DNA from: an uncultured Marivita sp.
Lineage (GTDB): Bacteria > Pseudomonadota > Alphaproteobacteria > Rhodobacterales > Rhodobacteraceae
Reading direction: 5' to 3'
Length of the DNA: 64,000 nt
Assembly: GCF_947488135.1 (NCBI RefSeq)
Contig: NZ_CANKYW010000002.1
Coordinates: forward strand, 186,001-250,000
The position numbers were made by a program, and so were the translations under genes. Under the pieces are notes generated by a model that searched no databases, had not been told where the DNA came from, and worked only from the letters and a program-made list of their open reading frames with translations. Positions 1 to 9,158 of the stretch are shown here, one piece after another (positions within the stretch are counted from its first letter, which is position 1; every line of letters begins with the position of its first letter).

Positions 1-2806
1 TCAGCATGTCCAAAGGTTGTGTGCCGATCATGTTGAGCACAGCCAATCCGCCGACACCCCCCGCCGCGGCAACGGGAACCGAGATCATGACGACAAGCGG
101 CAAGACGAAAGACTCGAACAGAACCGCCATGACCAGGAAGACGATCACCAGCGCCACGGCCAGATTGATCTGAATCGCATTCCATGTCTGAGACAGTTGG
201 TCTGCTGTACCGGATACGGACATGCGGACACCGGGTGGCAGTCCCTGCTCTTCCAAAGCGGCAATCACTTCGGTTTCCAAGAGTTCGACCGCAGCCTCCA
301 GCGGCAGCGCGTCTGACGGACGCACTTCAAGCGTGATCGTACGGAGGCGTTCAAGATGCCGGATTTCCGTGGGGCCCGCCGTCACACGCACCTCGGCCAG
401 TTCGGAGACCGGCACGATCCGCCCCGTTGGTGTGACCACCGGGAAGCTGCCAACATCCTGCGTGCGCAACCCGCTGAGGATCGTGGTGTCGCCCTTCAGC
501 GTCAGGTCAAGCCGACGGTTTCCCACGTTGATCTCGGCGACGCGCAGGCCGTCGTTGAACGCATCCACCGTCGCGGCAAGGTCCTGTGTCGTCAGCCCCG
601 CATCTGCCAGGCGCACGCGATCCGGGATTAGACGGACCTCGGGCGCACCCAACTCGAGGCCCGGAATGGGCCTGAATTGGTGCCCTTCGGAGCGCGGCAA
701 AAGCTGGCCAATCGTTCCTGCGGCGCGACCCGCAACGCTGAGGATGTCTTCCAGTTCATCACCCGAGATATTCACCTCGATGGTTCTACCGCCACCGACG
801 CCCCGCCCGAAAAGGGACGGTTGCGTCATGAAACCGAAGGTGCCCGGTTCGGCAAAGATCGGGCGCGACAGGATCGGGATGATCTCGGCCACGCGGTCGC
901 CGTCCACGGTTGCTGCCCCGACAAAGCTGTTTCCCGGTGTCGCGACGAAGAAGAACGACTCGAGCGCAGGCAACCCATCCTCGGTCTCGGTTGCGGGCGC
1001 GGCGGACCACATTGGTTCGGCCACAGCTTCGATGCGCTGCGCGATGGTTTCCGTGGTTTCGAGATTATAGCCGGGAGGCGGGATGATGAGGCCGAACACA
1101 AGGTTGCGGTTGCCTTCAGGCAGGTATTCGAGCTTTGGCAAAAACAGCCACGCGGCCGCCATCGCACTTGTCGCGATTGCCGCCACCATCACCAGCCCGG
1201 CCGTACGGAAGCGGACCGTGAACCGTACGTATCGCATGATCGCCCACGTGAAGGCCCGACCGAAATGGTCGATCCCCGGCAAGGCCAGCTTTTTCGTTTC
1301 GCCGCTCTTCAGCAACCGGCTCGACAGCGCGGGGATCACCGTCACCGCGACCACCAGTGACAACAGGACGGAGACCGAAATCGCGACGGCGATGTCGCGG
1401 AACAACTGCCCCGCTTCCAGTTGCATCACGAGGATCGGGATGAACACCATGACCGTAGTCAGCGCCGACACGAGGATCGCACCCCAGACCTGTTTCGCGC
1501 CGATATAGGCCGCCTCGCGCCGCGATTTGCCCTCTTCGCGCAATCGGAAAATGTTTTCGAGAACGACAATGGCGGCATCGACGATCATGCCAACGGCGAA
1601 GGCGATACCGGCGAGCGAGATCACGTTGAGCGTTCTGCCCGTCACAGCCATTGCCACGAAGGTCGCCACGATCGACACCGGGATGGCCATGCTGATCACC
1701 AAGGTAGCGCGCGGGCTGCGCAGGAAGATCAACAGGACCGTCGCCGCCAAAAGACCCCCGATCCAGATGTTCTGGGTCACCAGATCGATGGCGCCCTCGA
1801 TGTAGATGGTTTCATCATAGACCTGTTCCAGCGTCAGACCGTTGGACGCGACGGGCCCCTCTTCAAGTTCGGAGATGACCGATTTCACCTCGGCCATGGT
1901 CGAGATGACGTTCGCGCCCTGTTCGCGCACGATATTGAAGGCCAGCGCCGGTTCGCCGCGGAACCGAAGGCGTGCTGAGTTTTCCTTGTAGGCAAAGCTG
2001 ACATCGGCCACGTCGCCGACGCGCACGCGGCCCAGCGCGCCGTTCGCACCCAGGCTTTCGCTGCGCAGAACAACGCTGTTGATCGCTTCGATGGTGTTCA
2101 AATTGCCATCCGCGCGCACCGTGTAGCGGCGCTTGCCTTCCTCGACATCCCCAGCCGAGATGCTGATGTTTTCCGCCCGCAACCGGGACACGACCGCAGG
2201 AATTGTCAGTCCAAGCCGCGCCAGCTCTTCGGGGCGGATCACGATCTGCAACTCGCGGGACACGCCACCGAACACGTTGACGGTGGACACGCCGTTCACG
2301 CGTTCAAGCCGCTCTTTGACGATGTCCTCGACGAAGTCGCCGTAGGTGGGCAGCGGGCGGGTGTTGCCCTCCTGCGCCCGGACCATAACCCAGGCAATCG
2401 GGCTGTCATCGGACCCGGAGGTGTTAAGCGTCGGCTCGCCAGCTTCGCTTGGATAGCCGCCGACGCGGTCGAGACGGTTCGAAACGAGCAACAGAATGTC
2501 GCCCATGTCGGAACCGATCGCGAATTCCAGCGTCACGGAAGCCTGCCCGGTCTGGGCGCGGCTGGTCATGATCTCGAGCCCTTCGAGACCCCGGAACGCA
2601 TCTTCCTGCGGGTTGATGATCTCGCGCTCGATCTCGACCGGCGCGGCACCCGGCCATGTCGTCTCGACAACGACAACCGGCTTGCGCACGTCAGGGGCCA
2701 GTTGAACCGGGATGCGGCTCAGCGCCAGTGCACCGAAGAGCACCGCCATGATGACCACGGCGATGACCGCGATGGGACGTTCGATGGATGCGCGGATCAG
2801 GTCCAT
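1..2806 (-). CDS. RND efflux transporter permease (3' end outside the window)
   Basis: Inner-membrane proton-driven pump of the AcrB/HAE type. About 935 codons are visible from an ATG at 2806, and the frame runs open past base 1. Full-length relatives have about 1,020-1,050 residues, so roughly 100 C-terminal residues are missing. The first transmembrane segment is at residues 10-30. The TM4 proton-relay motif GMIVDAAIVVLEN lies around residue 410, with one Asp (410) where AcrB has two. Near the edge the frame still reads typical TM10-region sequence (GGLAVLNMIGTQPLDML). The start is 4 bases beyond the stop of the upstream membrane-fusion gene, so the two form one operon. The substrate cannot be read from sequence. 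Confidence 0.93.
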   Translation of the reverse strand, partial: MDLIRASIERPIAVIAVVIMAVLFGALALSRIPVQLAPDVRKPVVVVETTWPGAAPVEIEREIINPQEDAFRGLEGLEIMTSRAQTGQASVTLEFAIGSDMGDILLLVSNRLDRVGGYPSEAGEPTLNTSGSDDSPIAWVMVRAQEGNTRPLPTYGDFVEDIVKERLERVNGVSTVNVFGGVSRELQIVIRPEELARLGLTIPAVVSRLRAENISISAGDVEEGKRRYTVRADGNLNTIEAINSVVLRSESLGANGALGRVRVGDVADVSFAYKENSARLRFRGEPALAFNIVREQGANVISTMAEVKSVISELEEGPVASNGLTLEQVYDETIYIEGAIDLVTQNIWIGGLLAATVLLIFLRSPRATLVISMAIPVSIVATFVAMAVTGRTLNVISLAGIAFAVGMIVDAAIVVLENIFRLREEGKSRREAAYIGAKQVWGAILVSALTTVMVFIPILVMQLEAGQLFRDIAVAISVSVLLSLVVAVTVIPALSSRLLKSGETKKLALPGIDHFGRAFTWAIMRYVRFTVRFRTAGLVMVAAIATSAMAAAWLFLPKLEYLPEGNRNLVFGLIIPPPGYNLETTETIAQRIEAVAEPMWSAAPATETEDGLPALESFFFVATPGNSFVGAATVDGDRVAEIIPILSRPIFAEPGTFGFMTQPSLFGRGVGGGRTIEVNISGDELEDILSVAGRAAGTIGQLLPRSEGHQFRPIPGLELGAPEVRLIPDRVRLADAGLTTQDLAATVDAFNDGLRVAEINVGNRRLDLTLKGDTTILSGLRTQDVGSFPVVTPTGRIVPVSELAEVRVTAGPTEIRHLERLRTITLEVRPSDALPLEAAVELLETEVIAALEEQGLPPGVRMSVSGTADQLSQTWNAIQINLAVALVIVFLVMAVLFESFVLPLVVMISVPVAAAGGVGGLAVLNMIGTQPLDML

Positions 2807-2809
2807 CGA

Positions 2810-3964
2810 TCAGCCCTCGCTCTCGGGCGCGTCCGCCGATTGCGAAGCATCCGACGGAGGCCCCGAGCCCTGTTGCGGACCAGTCGGCGCGATGTCCTGA
2901 CCGGGACGCAACCGTTCGTTGCCTCGGACCACGACCTCATCGCCTTCGGACAAGCCCGACAGGATCTCGAACGAGTTGTTCAGCGCGGCGCCGATTTCTA
3001 CTGTGCGCGGCATGGCCTTGCCATCTTGGTTGACGAAAACGCTCCATCCTCCCTGCGCCTGCACCAACGCGTCTTTCGGAACGATCAGGACCTCGCGCGG
3101 CGCGCTGATTGGCACATCGAGAGTCACGGTCTGACCAACGGCGACGGACGCCTCTTTGTCAGCGAGTTCGAAACGCACGGGGCGTGTGCGCGTTGCGGCG
3201 AATTCCGTCGGCAGAATGGCCCGAAGGTTCAATTCCACGGTGTCGCCGATATCTGTCGTGGCGGTCACGGATTGGTCGCCGCGCAGTGCGCTTACGAACC
3301 GCGCGGGGACGTTCGCCTCGATCTCGAGCGCGCTGGTGTCGATCAGCGTTGCCACCTGGCTTCCCGCTGCAATGAACTGCCCAACCTCGGTGGCCACGTC
3401 GAGTACGACGGCATCAAATGGCGCGCGCACGACGGCATTGTCCAGGCGGTAGCGTGCCTGTTCTAGGGCGTTCTGCGAGGCCTGAATGCGCGCCTGCGCC
3501 TCTTGCTGCGCGCCTCGGGCTTCGGCGAAGTCGCTGGCACGCTCTTCGAGCTGCGCCTCGGCGATGGTTGAATTCTGCCGGAGGGTTTCAGCACGGCGGA
3601 ACGCCTTTTCCGCGCGGTCCAAACGGGCGGCCGACACCTCGATCCCGGCTTGGGCGATGGCGATCTGTGCCTCTGCTTGCGCCATTTCGATCCGCAGAAG
3701 CTCGGTATCGAGCCGCGCCAGCACATCGCCCTGCGAAACGCGATCTCCGACGCGAATCGGAACGTCCTGCGCAACGCCCCCGACGCGGGCTGCGACGGCG
3801 CTTTCGCGACCGGCAACAACTTCGCCGAACACCGTCACGGTCTCCGCCATAGTGCCCATTGAGACGAATTCCGTCGACACACCGGCAGGACCCCCCTGGG
3901 CCAGCGACATGCCGGGAACGACCATCAGGATCACAACGCCAATCAATCGTGCAACAGCGCGCAT
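2810..3964 (-). CDS. RND efflux periplasmic adaptor (membrane-fusion protein)
   Basis: Periplasmic adaptor of 384 residues that links the downstream RND pump to an outer-membrane channel. A signal peptide covers about residues 1-22 (cleavage after SLAQ). Then come the first half of a lipoyl domain (AARVGGVAQDVPIRVGDRV), an alpha-helical hairpin at about 90-165, the second lipoyl half (VVRAPFDAVV) and beta-barrel and proximal domains. The tail is Pro/Ser/Glu-rich. It is the first gene of the pair and the permease start follows its stop. No outer-membrane factor gene is visible on this side; it may lie beyond the window edge or elsewhere. Confidence 0.92.
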   Translation of the reverse strand: MRAVARLIGVVILMVVPGMSLAQGGPAGVSTEFVSMGTMAETVTVFGEVVAGRESAVAARVGGVAQDVPIRVGDRVSQGDVLARLDTELLRIEMAQAEAQIAIAQAGIEVSAARLDRAEKAFRRAETLRQNSTIAEAQLEERASDFAEARGAQQEAQARIQASQNALEQARYRLDNAVVRAPFDAVVLDVATEVGQFIAAGSQVATLIDTSALEIEANVPARFVSALRGDQSVTATTDIGDTVELNLRAILPTEFAATRTRPVRFELADKEASVAVGQTVTLDVPISAPREVLIVPKDALVQAQGGWSVFVNQDGKAMPRTVEIGAALNNSFEILSGLSEGDEVVVRGNERLRPGQDIAPTGPQQGSGPPSDASQSADAPESEG

Positions 3965-4087
3965 TGCACCTCTCCTTTACTTGGCGGCAACATGCCGCAA
4001 TGCAGAAGCTAGCGCAGTCTTTTCGAAAAGCATCGCATTAAACCCTGCGCGGTGTGGGATAAACGGACCCAAGTTCCCGCAAGTGGT

Positions 4088-4285
4088 CTAATAGCCGAAA
4101 GAGCGCATCGATTCTTCATCGGGGATTGCGTGACCACAATCAAGCGCGAGGGCATGGACATCGCCCTCTCGCCAAACACCTGCCCGATAAGAAAGATCAT
4201 CGGTTGGCTTGCGGGCCACATCTACGGATAACGAAGCTCCGATCACCATGCGCATCAGGCATTTTCGCCGCGGATCGCGTCGCAC
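4088..4285 (-). pseudogene. C-terminal remnant of an alpha/beta hydrolase (haloacetate dehalogenase-like)
   Basis: A 65-codon open frame begins inside the 3' end of the dehydrogenase gene at 4255 and ends with a stop at 4088. Its last third reads GVWREGDVHALALDCGHAIP, followed by an acidic stretch. This resembles the C-terminal signature of fluoroacetate/haloacetate dehalogenase-like alpha/beta hydrolases, where the catalytic His sits in a CGH motif before a Pro-Glu-Glu run. The nucleophile elbow and catalytic acid are absent, and there is no room for them because the neighbouring gene occupies the upstream sequence. I infer a truncated remnant. It could instead be a chance frame. Confidence 0.33.
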
Positions 4286-5328
4286 ACCGCATCCGTCACG
4301 TCTTGAGTGGTGGCAGTCCCTCCGACATCGGGCGTCACAATACCGTCAGCACATACCTTTTCCACGGCCCGCATGAGCCGCAAGGCGGCTTCGCTTTCGC
4401 CAAGATGGTCGAGCATCTGGCTGGCGGTCCAGAACGTGGCGACCGGGTTTGCAATGCCCTTTCCGGTGATATCGAAGGCCGAGCCGTGGATCGGTTCGAA
4501 CATTGACGGGAAGCGGTGCTCGGGATCAATATTGGCCGTGGGGGCCACGCCCAGCGATCCCGCAAGCGCGCCCGCCAGATCGGACAGGATGTCGGCGTGA
4601 AGGTTGGTCGCGACGATGGTATCGAGCGATTGCGGCTTCTTGACCATGCGCACCGTCATTGCATCGACCAGCATCTTGTCCCAGGTCACATCCGGGAACT
4701 CCCGTGCGACCTCGGCCGCGATCTCGTCCCACATGACCATTCCGAAACGCTGCGCGTTGGATTTGGTGACGACGGTCAGAAACTTGCGGGGCCTCGATTG
4801 GGCCAGTTGAAACGCGTAGCGCATGATCCGTGTGACGCCGACCCGCGTGAAGATCGCAACTTCGGTGCCGACCTCTTCGGGCATCCCCTTGTGCGCGCGT
4901 CCGCCGTGCCCCGAGTATTCGCCTTCGGAGTTTTCCCGGACGATCACCCAATCCAGATCACCGACCTCGACCCCACGCAGGGGGGACGTCACGCCGGGAA
5001 CGATTTTGGTGGGTCGCACGTTGGCGTATTGGTCGAAGCCCTGACAAATGGGCAACCGCAGCCCCCAAAGCGTTATGTGATCGGGAACGTCTGGCGCGCC
5101 GACCGCGCCGAAATAGATCGCGTCGAACGGTTTGAGTTGCTCCAACCCGTCCTCGGGCATCATGACGCCATGGGTCTTGTAATAAGCGGATCCCCAATCG
5201 AAGGTCGTGACGTCGAACTCTATGTCGCCGACCCGATGCGCCAGGACGGAAAGGACTTCGCACCCTGCTGCGATGACTTCCGGTCCGATACCGTCCGCTG
5301 GAATGGCCGCAATCTTGTAAGTGCGCAT
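4255..5328 (-). CDS. Tartrate / D-malate dehydrogenase family protein
   Basis: Cytosolic NAD-dependent beta-decarboxylating dehydrogenase of the isopropylmalate/isocitrate family, 357 residues. It opens with the family N-terminus (IAAIPADGIGPEV). The metal- and substrate-binding segment VIVRENSEGEYSGHGG and the C-terminal nucleotide motif EPIHGSAFDITGKGIANP follow. The ENSEGEYSG form and the WGLRLPICQGFDQYANVRP loop resemble tartrate dehydrogenase/D-malate dehydrogenase (TtuC/DmlA) rather than LeuB; a separate, canonical leuB lies at 57800. It is divergent from the TAXI transporter, which may import its substrate. The exact hydroxyacid is not determined by the sequence. Confidence 0.85.
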   Translation of the reverse strand: MRTYKIAAIPADGIGPEVIAAGCEVLSVLAHRVGDIEFDVTTFDWGSAYYKTHGVMMPEDGLEQLKPFDAIYFGAVGAPDVPDHITLWGLRLPICQGFDQYANVRPTKIVPGVTSPLRGVEVGDLDWVIVRENSEGEYSGHGGRAHKGMPEEVGTEVAIFTRVGVTRIMRYAFQLAQSRPRKFLTVVTKSNAQRFGMVMWDEIAAEVAREFPDVTWDKMLVDAMTVRMVKKPQSLDTIVATNLHADILSDLAGALAGSLGVAPTANIDPEHRFPSMFEPIHGSAFDITGKGIANPVATFWTASQMLDHLGESEAALRLMRAVEKVCADGIVTPDVGGTATTQDVTDAVCDAIRGENA

Positions 5329-5543
5329 AGAATCCTCCCCTTAACCCGGCCCAGCTTTGCTTCCGTAGCGCGAGAATTTCCGAACAATTGCAACTTGTCT
5401 GGACCGGCGCAACGTGAGTCGCACAACAAATTAACGCTACTTCTCAAACGATAGCTCGTGTCCCGAAGAACCGGAAAACGGTCTTCAAACGTCGATTTTC
5501 CTGATCAAACAAGTCAGAAAACCCATTTTTTGGCCTTTTTGCC

Positions 5544-5571
5544 TTGAGCAACGATCCCGCTGTCCTATAGC
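5544..5571 (+). promoter_or_regulatory. Predicted sigma70-type promoter of the TAXI transporter operon
   Basis: A -35-like TTGAGC at 5544-5549 and a -10-like TATAGC at 5566-5571 are separated by 16 bases. Transcription would start near 5578, giving a leader of about 75 bases before the binding-protein start codon. The match is by eye and untested. Confidence 0.45.
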
Positions 5572-5598
5572 TAAGTCGCAATGCGTCTGGAGGGGCGC

Positions 5599-5640
5599 AT
5601 GTCGATCGGGCAGCACATCAAGGCTCGGCGACATCAATAG
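5599..5640 (+). CDS. Possible 13-residue leader ORF upstream of the TAXI gene
   Basis: An ATG at 5599 is preceded by a strong Shine-Dalgarno sequence (GGAGGGG, 3 bases away) and encodes MSIGQHIKARRHQ before a TAG that ends 11 bases ahead of the TAXI start codon. The sequence resembles the first residues of XRE-type HTH regulators. It could therefore be a short translated leader coupled to the next gene, or a fossil of a deleted regulator. It is too short for any functional claim. Confidence 0.25.
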   Translation: MSIGQHIKARRHQ

Positions 5641-5651
5641 CGGAGGACTAC

Positions 5652-6653
5652 ATGACCAATCACACAATAGCGAAACTGTCCGCAGCGGCAGTGGCGACAG
5701 CTCTTACGACCGGCGCGGCATTTGCGGAATCGCATGTCGACCGCTCGGGCTGGCCCGAAAGCTTTACCGTCGGCACCGCGTCTCAGGGCGGCACCTACTT
5801 TGCCTATGGCTCCGGCTGGGCGAACCTTGTTGCAGAAGAGCTTGGCGTGTCCGGCAGCGGCGAAGTCACCGGTGGCCCGATGCAGAACATGGCACTGGTG
5901 CACACAGGTGACGCGCAGTTCGGCATGACCACGATGGGCCCCGCAGCGGAATCGCTGGAAGGCACCAACCCGATCGCACCTGGCCTGCAAATGACGAATG
6001 CCTGCGCGATGTTCCCGATGTATCAGACGCCGTTCTCGGTGACAGCGCTGTCTTCTTCGGGCATCACCTCCATCTCGGAGATCCCGGATGGCGCACGCAT
6101 CGGCTTCGGCCCTGCCGGGTCCACATCGGACACCTACTTCCCGCGGATGATGGAAGAGCTTGGTGTCAACTTCGAGCGTCGCAATGGCGGCTGGTCCGAT
6201 CTTGGCGGTCAGCTTCAGGACGGTCTTCTTGATGTCATCGCCTTCGCCGCGGGCGTTCCGGTTCCGGCCGTGAGCCAGCTCGAGGTTCAGACGGATGTGA
6301 ACATCATCGAATTCACCGAAGAAGAACAGGCGACAATCCTCGAAGCTTTCCCGGTTTCGGAATTCGAGATCTCGGCGGACACGTATACCACGCTCGAAGC
6401 ACCGGCGCGTTCTGTGTCGATGTGGAACTTCGCGATTGCAAATTGCGAACTGCCGGAATCCTTTGTTTATGCAGTTGTCGACACAGTAATGTCGGACAAC
6501 GAGCGTATGGTGAACATTCACCGTGCCGCCGCGTCCACGCTGCCCGAGAATTGGGACAAGAACAAAGTCATGAAATGGCACCCGGGCGCCGCACGCTGGT
6601 TCTCTGAGAATGCAGGTGCAGACATCGCCGCAGACATGATCCACGGCGGTTGA
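5652..6653 (+). CDS. TAXI-family TRAP transporter substrate-binding protein
   Basis: Periplasmic solute receptor of 333 residues with a signal peptide (about residues 1-25, ending AAFAES). The mature protein opens with the TAXI signature region FTVGTASQGGTYFAYGSGW, after which the family is named. A GGAGG ribosome-binding site lies just before the ATG. It delivers its ligand to the fused permease encoded 150 bases downstream; a terminator between them probably makes the receptor more abundant than the permease. TAXI ligands are poorly known; dicarboxylates and glutamate are documented for some. The divergent hydroxyacid dehydrogenase hints at a dicarboxylate or tartrate-like ligand, which is inference. 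Confidence 0.9.
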   Translation: MTNHTIAKLSAAAVATALTTGAAFAESHVDRSGWPESFTVGTASQGGTYFAYGSGWANLVAEELGVSGSGEVTGGPMQNMALVHTGDAQFGMTTMGPAAESLEGTNPIAPGLQMTNACAMFPMYQTPFSVTALSSSGITSISEIPDGARIGFGPAGSTSDTYFPRMMEELGVNFERRNGGWSDLGGQLQDGLLDVIAFAAGVPVPAVSQLEVQTDVNIIEFTEEEQATILEAFPVSEFEISADTYTTLEAPARSVSMWNFAIANCELPESFVYAVVDTVMSDNERMVNIHRAAASTLPENWDKNKVMKWHPGAARWFSENAGADIAADMIHGG

Positions 6654-6709
6654 TCCAAAGGCCATTTGTCGGCGATACTTGACCATTGTCGACAAATACC
6701 GATCCATGA

Positions 6710-6742
6710 GACCGCGTCCCGAATTCGGGCGCGGTCTTTTTT
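6710..6742 (+). terminator. Rho-independent terminator between the TAXI receptor and permease genes
   Basis: Inverted repeat GACCGCG / CGCGGTC, extended by CCC/GGG inside, followed by six T residues. Its place between the receptor and permease genes suggests partial termination that sets their ratio. Confidence 0.8.
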
Positions 6743-6805
6743 CAACGATGGTATGAGAAGGGTATCACAGAGAATGCCCAGGCCATCATCCGGGGGGACA
6801 AGACG

Positions 6806-9091
6806 ATGACGGACGCGAACACTCAGCCAGTCGGCGACGCGCGCGAAGAACCGATCCTTGCCGAAGGCGTGGATGAAGAACCCGTAGAAAGCAACCGGCG
6901 GCTTTTCACCGGCTGGGGCTATCTGCTGATGGCCGGGCTTTCGACGCTTTATGCCGCGTTTCACATGATCGCGCTCAACGGTGTGTCCATCTCCGCGATG
7001 ACCGGGGTCGAAGTGCCCATTCTGCCGCAATTCCCGCTGGAGACCTGGAACTTCAGGATTGTGCACATCTCGGGCGCACTGGCGCTTGGTTTTCTACTCT
7101 TCTCGGCGCACACCTTTTCGGATGACGGGCCCGCGCAGAAAAACACCAGGCTGCTGTCCCTGCTGTCGATCCTGCTGGTCATTCCAGCGCTTGTCTCCGG
7201 GGCGACGTCCATTGGCTACTTGAACCTCATCAATTCCGGCACCCTGCCTGAGATGGGCGGCCTCACCACATGGGCGGCCTTCCCGGGAACCGAAATCTAC
7301 GCCAGTGAAGTCTGGTGGTTCGGAACGCCTTTGCTGGTCGCAACCTTCGGAGCCATCGTAATCGGCTGGTTTGAGCGCCGTAACCGCGATCTCTTTGCTG
7401 CCTCGGACATCGTTCTTGCAATCTGCGGCATCGTCGTCGCGATTTACCTGATCGCGATCTACGGCACGGCCGCGCGTAATTCCGTGGGCACCGCGTTTGT
7501 GCCGATCGGTGTTGCCTTTGCCGCGACCGCCGGTTCCGCGATGATCCTCGAACTGACGCGACGCGTGGCTGGCCTCGCGCTTGTCATCATCACTGGCGGG
7601 TTCCTCGTTTACACGTTCACAGCACATCTTCTGCCCGGCATCCTTGCGGTGCAGAACGCCTATTCATGGCAGCGCTTCTTCGGCCATGTCTATTCTGACG
7701 CAGGCATTCTCGGTCCGACGACTGCCGTGTCTTCGACCTACATCATCCTCTTCATCATCTTCGCGGCCTTCCTTCAGGCGTCGAAAGTCGGTGACTACTT
7801 CGTCAACTTCGCCTTCGCTTCGGCAGGGCGCGCGCGCGGCGGGCCAGCAAAGGTCGCCATTTTCGCCTCTGGCCTCATGGGCATGATCAACGGCACATCG
7901 GCTGGCAACGTGGTGGCCACCGGGTCGCTGACGATTCCGCTGATGAAGAAGGTGGGCTACCAGAAAAAGACCGCAGGCGCGGTCGAAGCCGCCGCATCGA
8001 CAGGCGGGCAGATCATGCCGCCGATCATGGGGGCGGGTGCCTTCATCATGGCCGAGATCACGGGCATTCCCTACACCGAGATCGCCATCGCGGCGATCAT
8101 CCCGGCGATCCTGTATTTCGTGTCGATCTACTTCATGGTCGATTTCGAGGCCGCCAAACTCGGCATGCGCGGGATGCGCGAGGACGAGTTGCCGAAGTTC
8201 AACAAGCTGGTCCGGCAGGTCTACCTCTTCATCCCCATAATCATCCTCATCGCTGCCTTGTTCATGGGCTATTCAGTGATCCGCGCAGGGACGCTGGCGA
8301 CGGTTGCCGCCGCGGTCGTATCCTGGTTCACGCCGTTCCGCATGGGCATCAGGTCCATTCTCAAAGCGTTCGAGCTGGCCGGGATCATGTCGATCCAGAT
8401 CATCGCGGTCTGTGCCTGTGCCGGTATCATCGTGGGCGTCATCTCACTCACCGGGGTCGGCGCGCGGTTCTCTTCGGTTCTGCTCGACCTGGCAGGCGTG
8501 AGCCAGCTTCTGGCTCTGTTCTTCGCGATGTGTATCGCGATCCTTTTGGGGATGGGTATGCCGACCACGGCGGCCTATGCCGTTGCTGCGTCCGTTGTGG
8601 CGCCCGGTCTTGTGCAACTGGGTATTCCGACACTGACCGCGCACTTCTTCGTCTTCTACTTCGCGGTCCTGTCTGCGATCACGCCACCGGTTGCCTTGGC
8701 CAGTTACGCGGCTGCCGGGATTTCCGGTGCAAACCCGATGGAGACATCCGTTGCGTCGTTCAAGATCGGCATCGCGGCGTTCATCGTGCCCTATATGTTC
8801 TTCTACAACAGCGCGCTTCTGATGGACGGCACATGGCTTCAGGTCACGCGTGCGGGCCTGACCGCCACGGTCGGAGTGTTCTTGCTCAGTTCGGGTGTGC
8901 AGGGTTGGTTCCTTGGAGGACGTTCGGCGTGGTTCCTGCGGATCGCCCTGATCTTCGCCGCGTTGTTCATGATCGAAGGCGGGTGGTTTACCGACTTGGT
9001 CGGCATTGGCATCGCAGTGGCAACCTTCTTTGTTCAGAAGATTCTGCGGCCCGATCCGGATGCGACGATTCCGGTCAGGGGTGCGGACTGA
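6806..9091 (+). CDS. TRAP transporter fused permease (TAXI type, DctQM fusion)
   Basis: Inner-membrane permease of 761 residues, the usual size for TAXI permeases in which the small DctQ-like and large DctM-like subunits are one polypeptide. A soluble N-terminal stretch of about 35 residues precedes many hydrophobic helices. The DctM-like part includes GMINGTSAGNVVATGSLTIP and AAASTGGQIMPPIMGAGAF at about 350-410, which carry the conserved small-residue loops of this transporter class. It works with the TAXI receptor upstream, using an ion gradient. The ATG at 6806 follows a GGGGGGAC ribosome-binding site. Confidence 0.92.
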   Translation: MTDANTQPVGDAREEPILAEGVDEEPVESNRRLFTGWGYLLMAGLSTLYAAFHMIALNGVSISAMTGVEVPILPQFPLETWNFRIVHISGALALGFLLFSAHTFSDDGPAQKNTRLLSLLSILLVIPALVSGATSIGYLNLINSGTLPEMGGLTTWAAFPGTEIYASEVWWFGTPLLVATFGAIVIGWFERRNRDLFAASDIVLAICGIVVAIYLIAIYGTAARNSVGTAFVPIGVAFAATAGSAMILELTRRVAGLALVIITGGFLVYTFTAHLLPGILAVQNAYSWQRFFGHVYSDAGILGPTTAVSSTYIILFIIFAAFLQASKVGDYFVNFAFASAGRARGGPAKVAIFASGLMGMINGTSAGNVVATGSLTIPLMKKVGYQKKTAGAVEAAASTGGQIMPPIMGAGAFIMAEITGIPYTEIAIAAIIPAILYFVSIYFMVDFEAAKLGMRGMREDELPKFNKLVRQVYLFIPIIILIAALFMGYSVIRAGTLATVAAAVVSWFTPFRMGIRSILKAFELAGIMSIQIIAVCACAGIIVGVISLTGVGARFSSVLLDLAGVSQLLALFFAMCIAILLGMGMPTTAAYAVAASVVAPGLVQLGIPTLTAHFFVFYFAVLSAITPPVALASYAAAGISGANPMETSVASFKIGIAAFIVPYMFFYNSALLMDGTWLQVTRAGLTATVGVFLLSSGVQGWFLGGRSAWFLRIALIFAALFMIEGGWFTDLVGIGIAVATFFVQKILRPDPDATIPVRGAD

Positions 9092-9110
9092 AGCCCCTAT
9101 TCTTCACGCC

Positions 9111-9144
9111 AAAAAAGGCCGGGTCGCATTGCCCGGCCTTTTTT
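9111..9144. terminator. Bidirectional terminator between convergent genes
   Basis: Symmetric hairpin AAAAAAGGCCGGG / CCCGGCCTTTTTT with an 8-base loop. It gives a T-run in both directions, so it can end both the TRAP permease transcript (+) and the aldo/keto reductase transcript (-). Confidence 0.88.
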
Positions 9145-9158
9145 CATGTCAGATAGGT

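Larger units (their letters stand above)
5329..5651. other. Divergent intergenic region
   Basis: This 323-base stretch separates two divergent genes, the dehydrogenase and the TAXI binding protein. It is more AT-rich than its flanks, as expected of a double promoter region. I can support a sigma70-like promoter toward the TAXI gene and a very short reading frame with a strong ribosome-binding site in its leader. I saw no RNA gene and no strong operator palindrome. Confidence 0.5.

Noticed and set aside
5634-6707. 357-codon frame opposite the TAXI receptor gene
   Set aside because: Arg/His/Gly-rich antisense frame with no family features; the sense frame has a signal peptide and TAXI motif.
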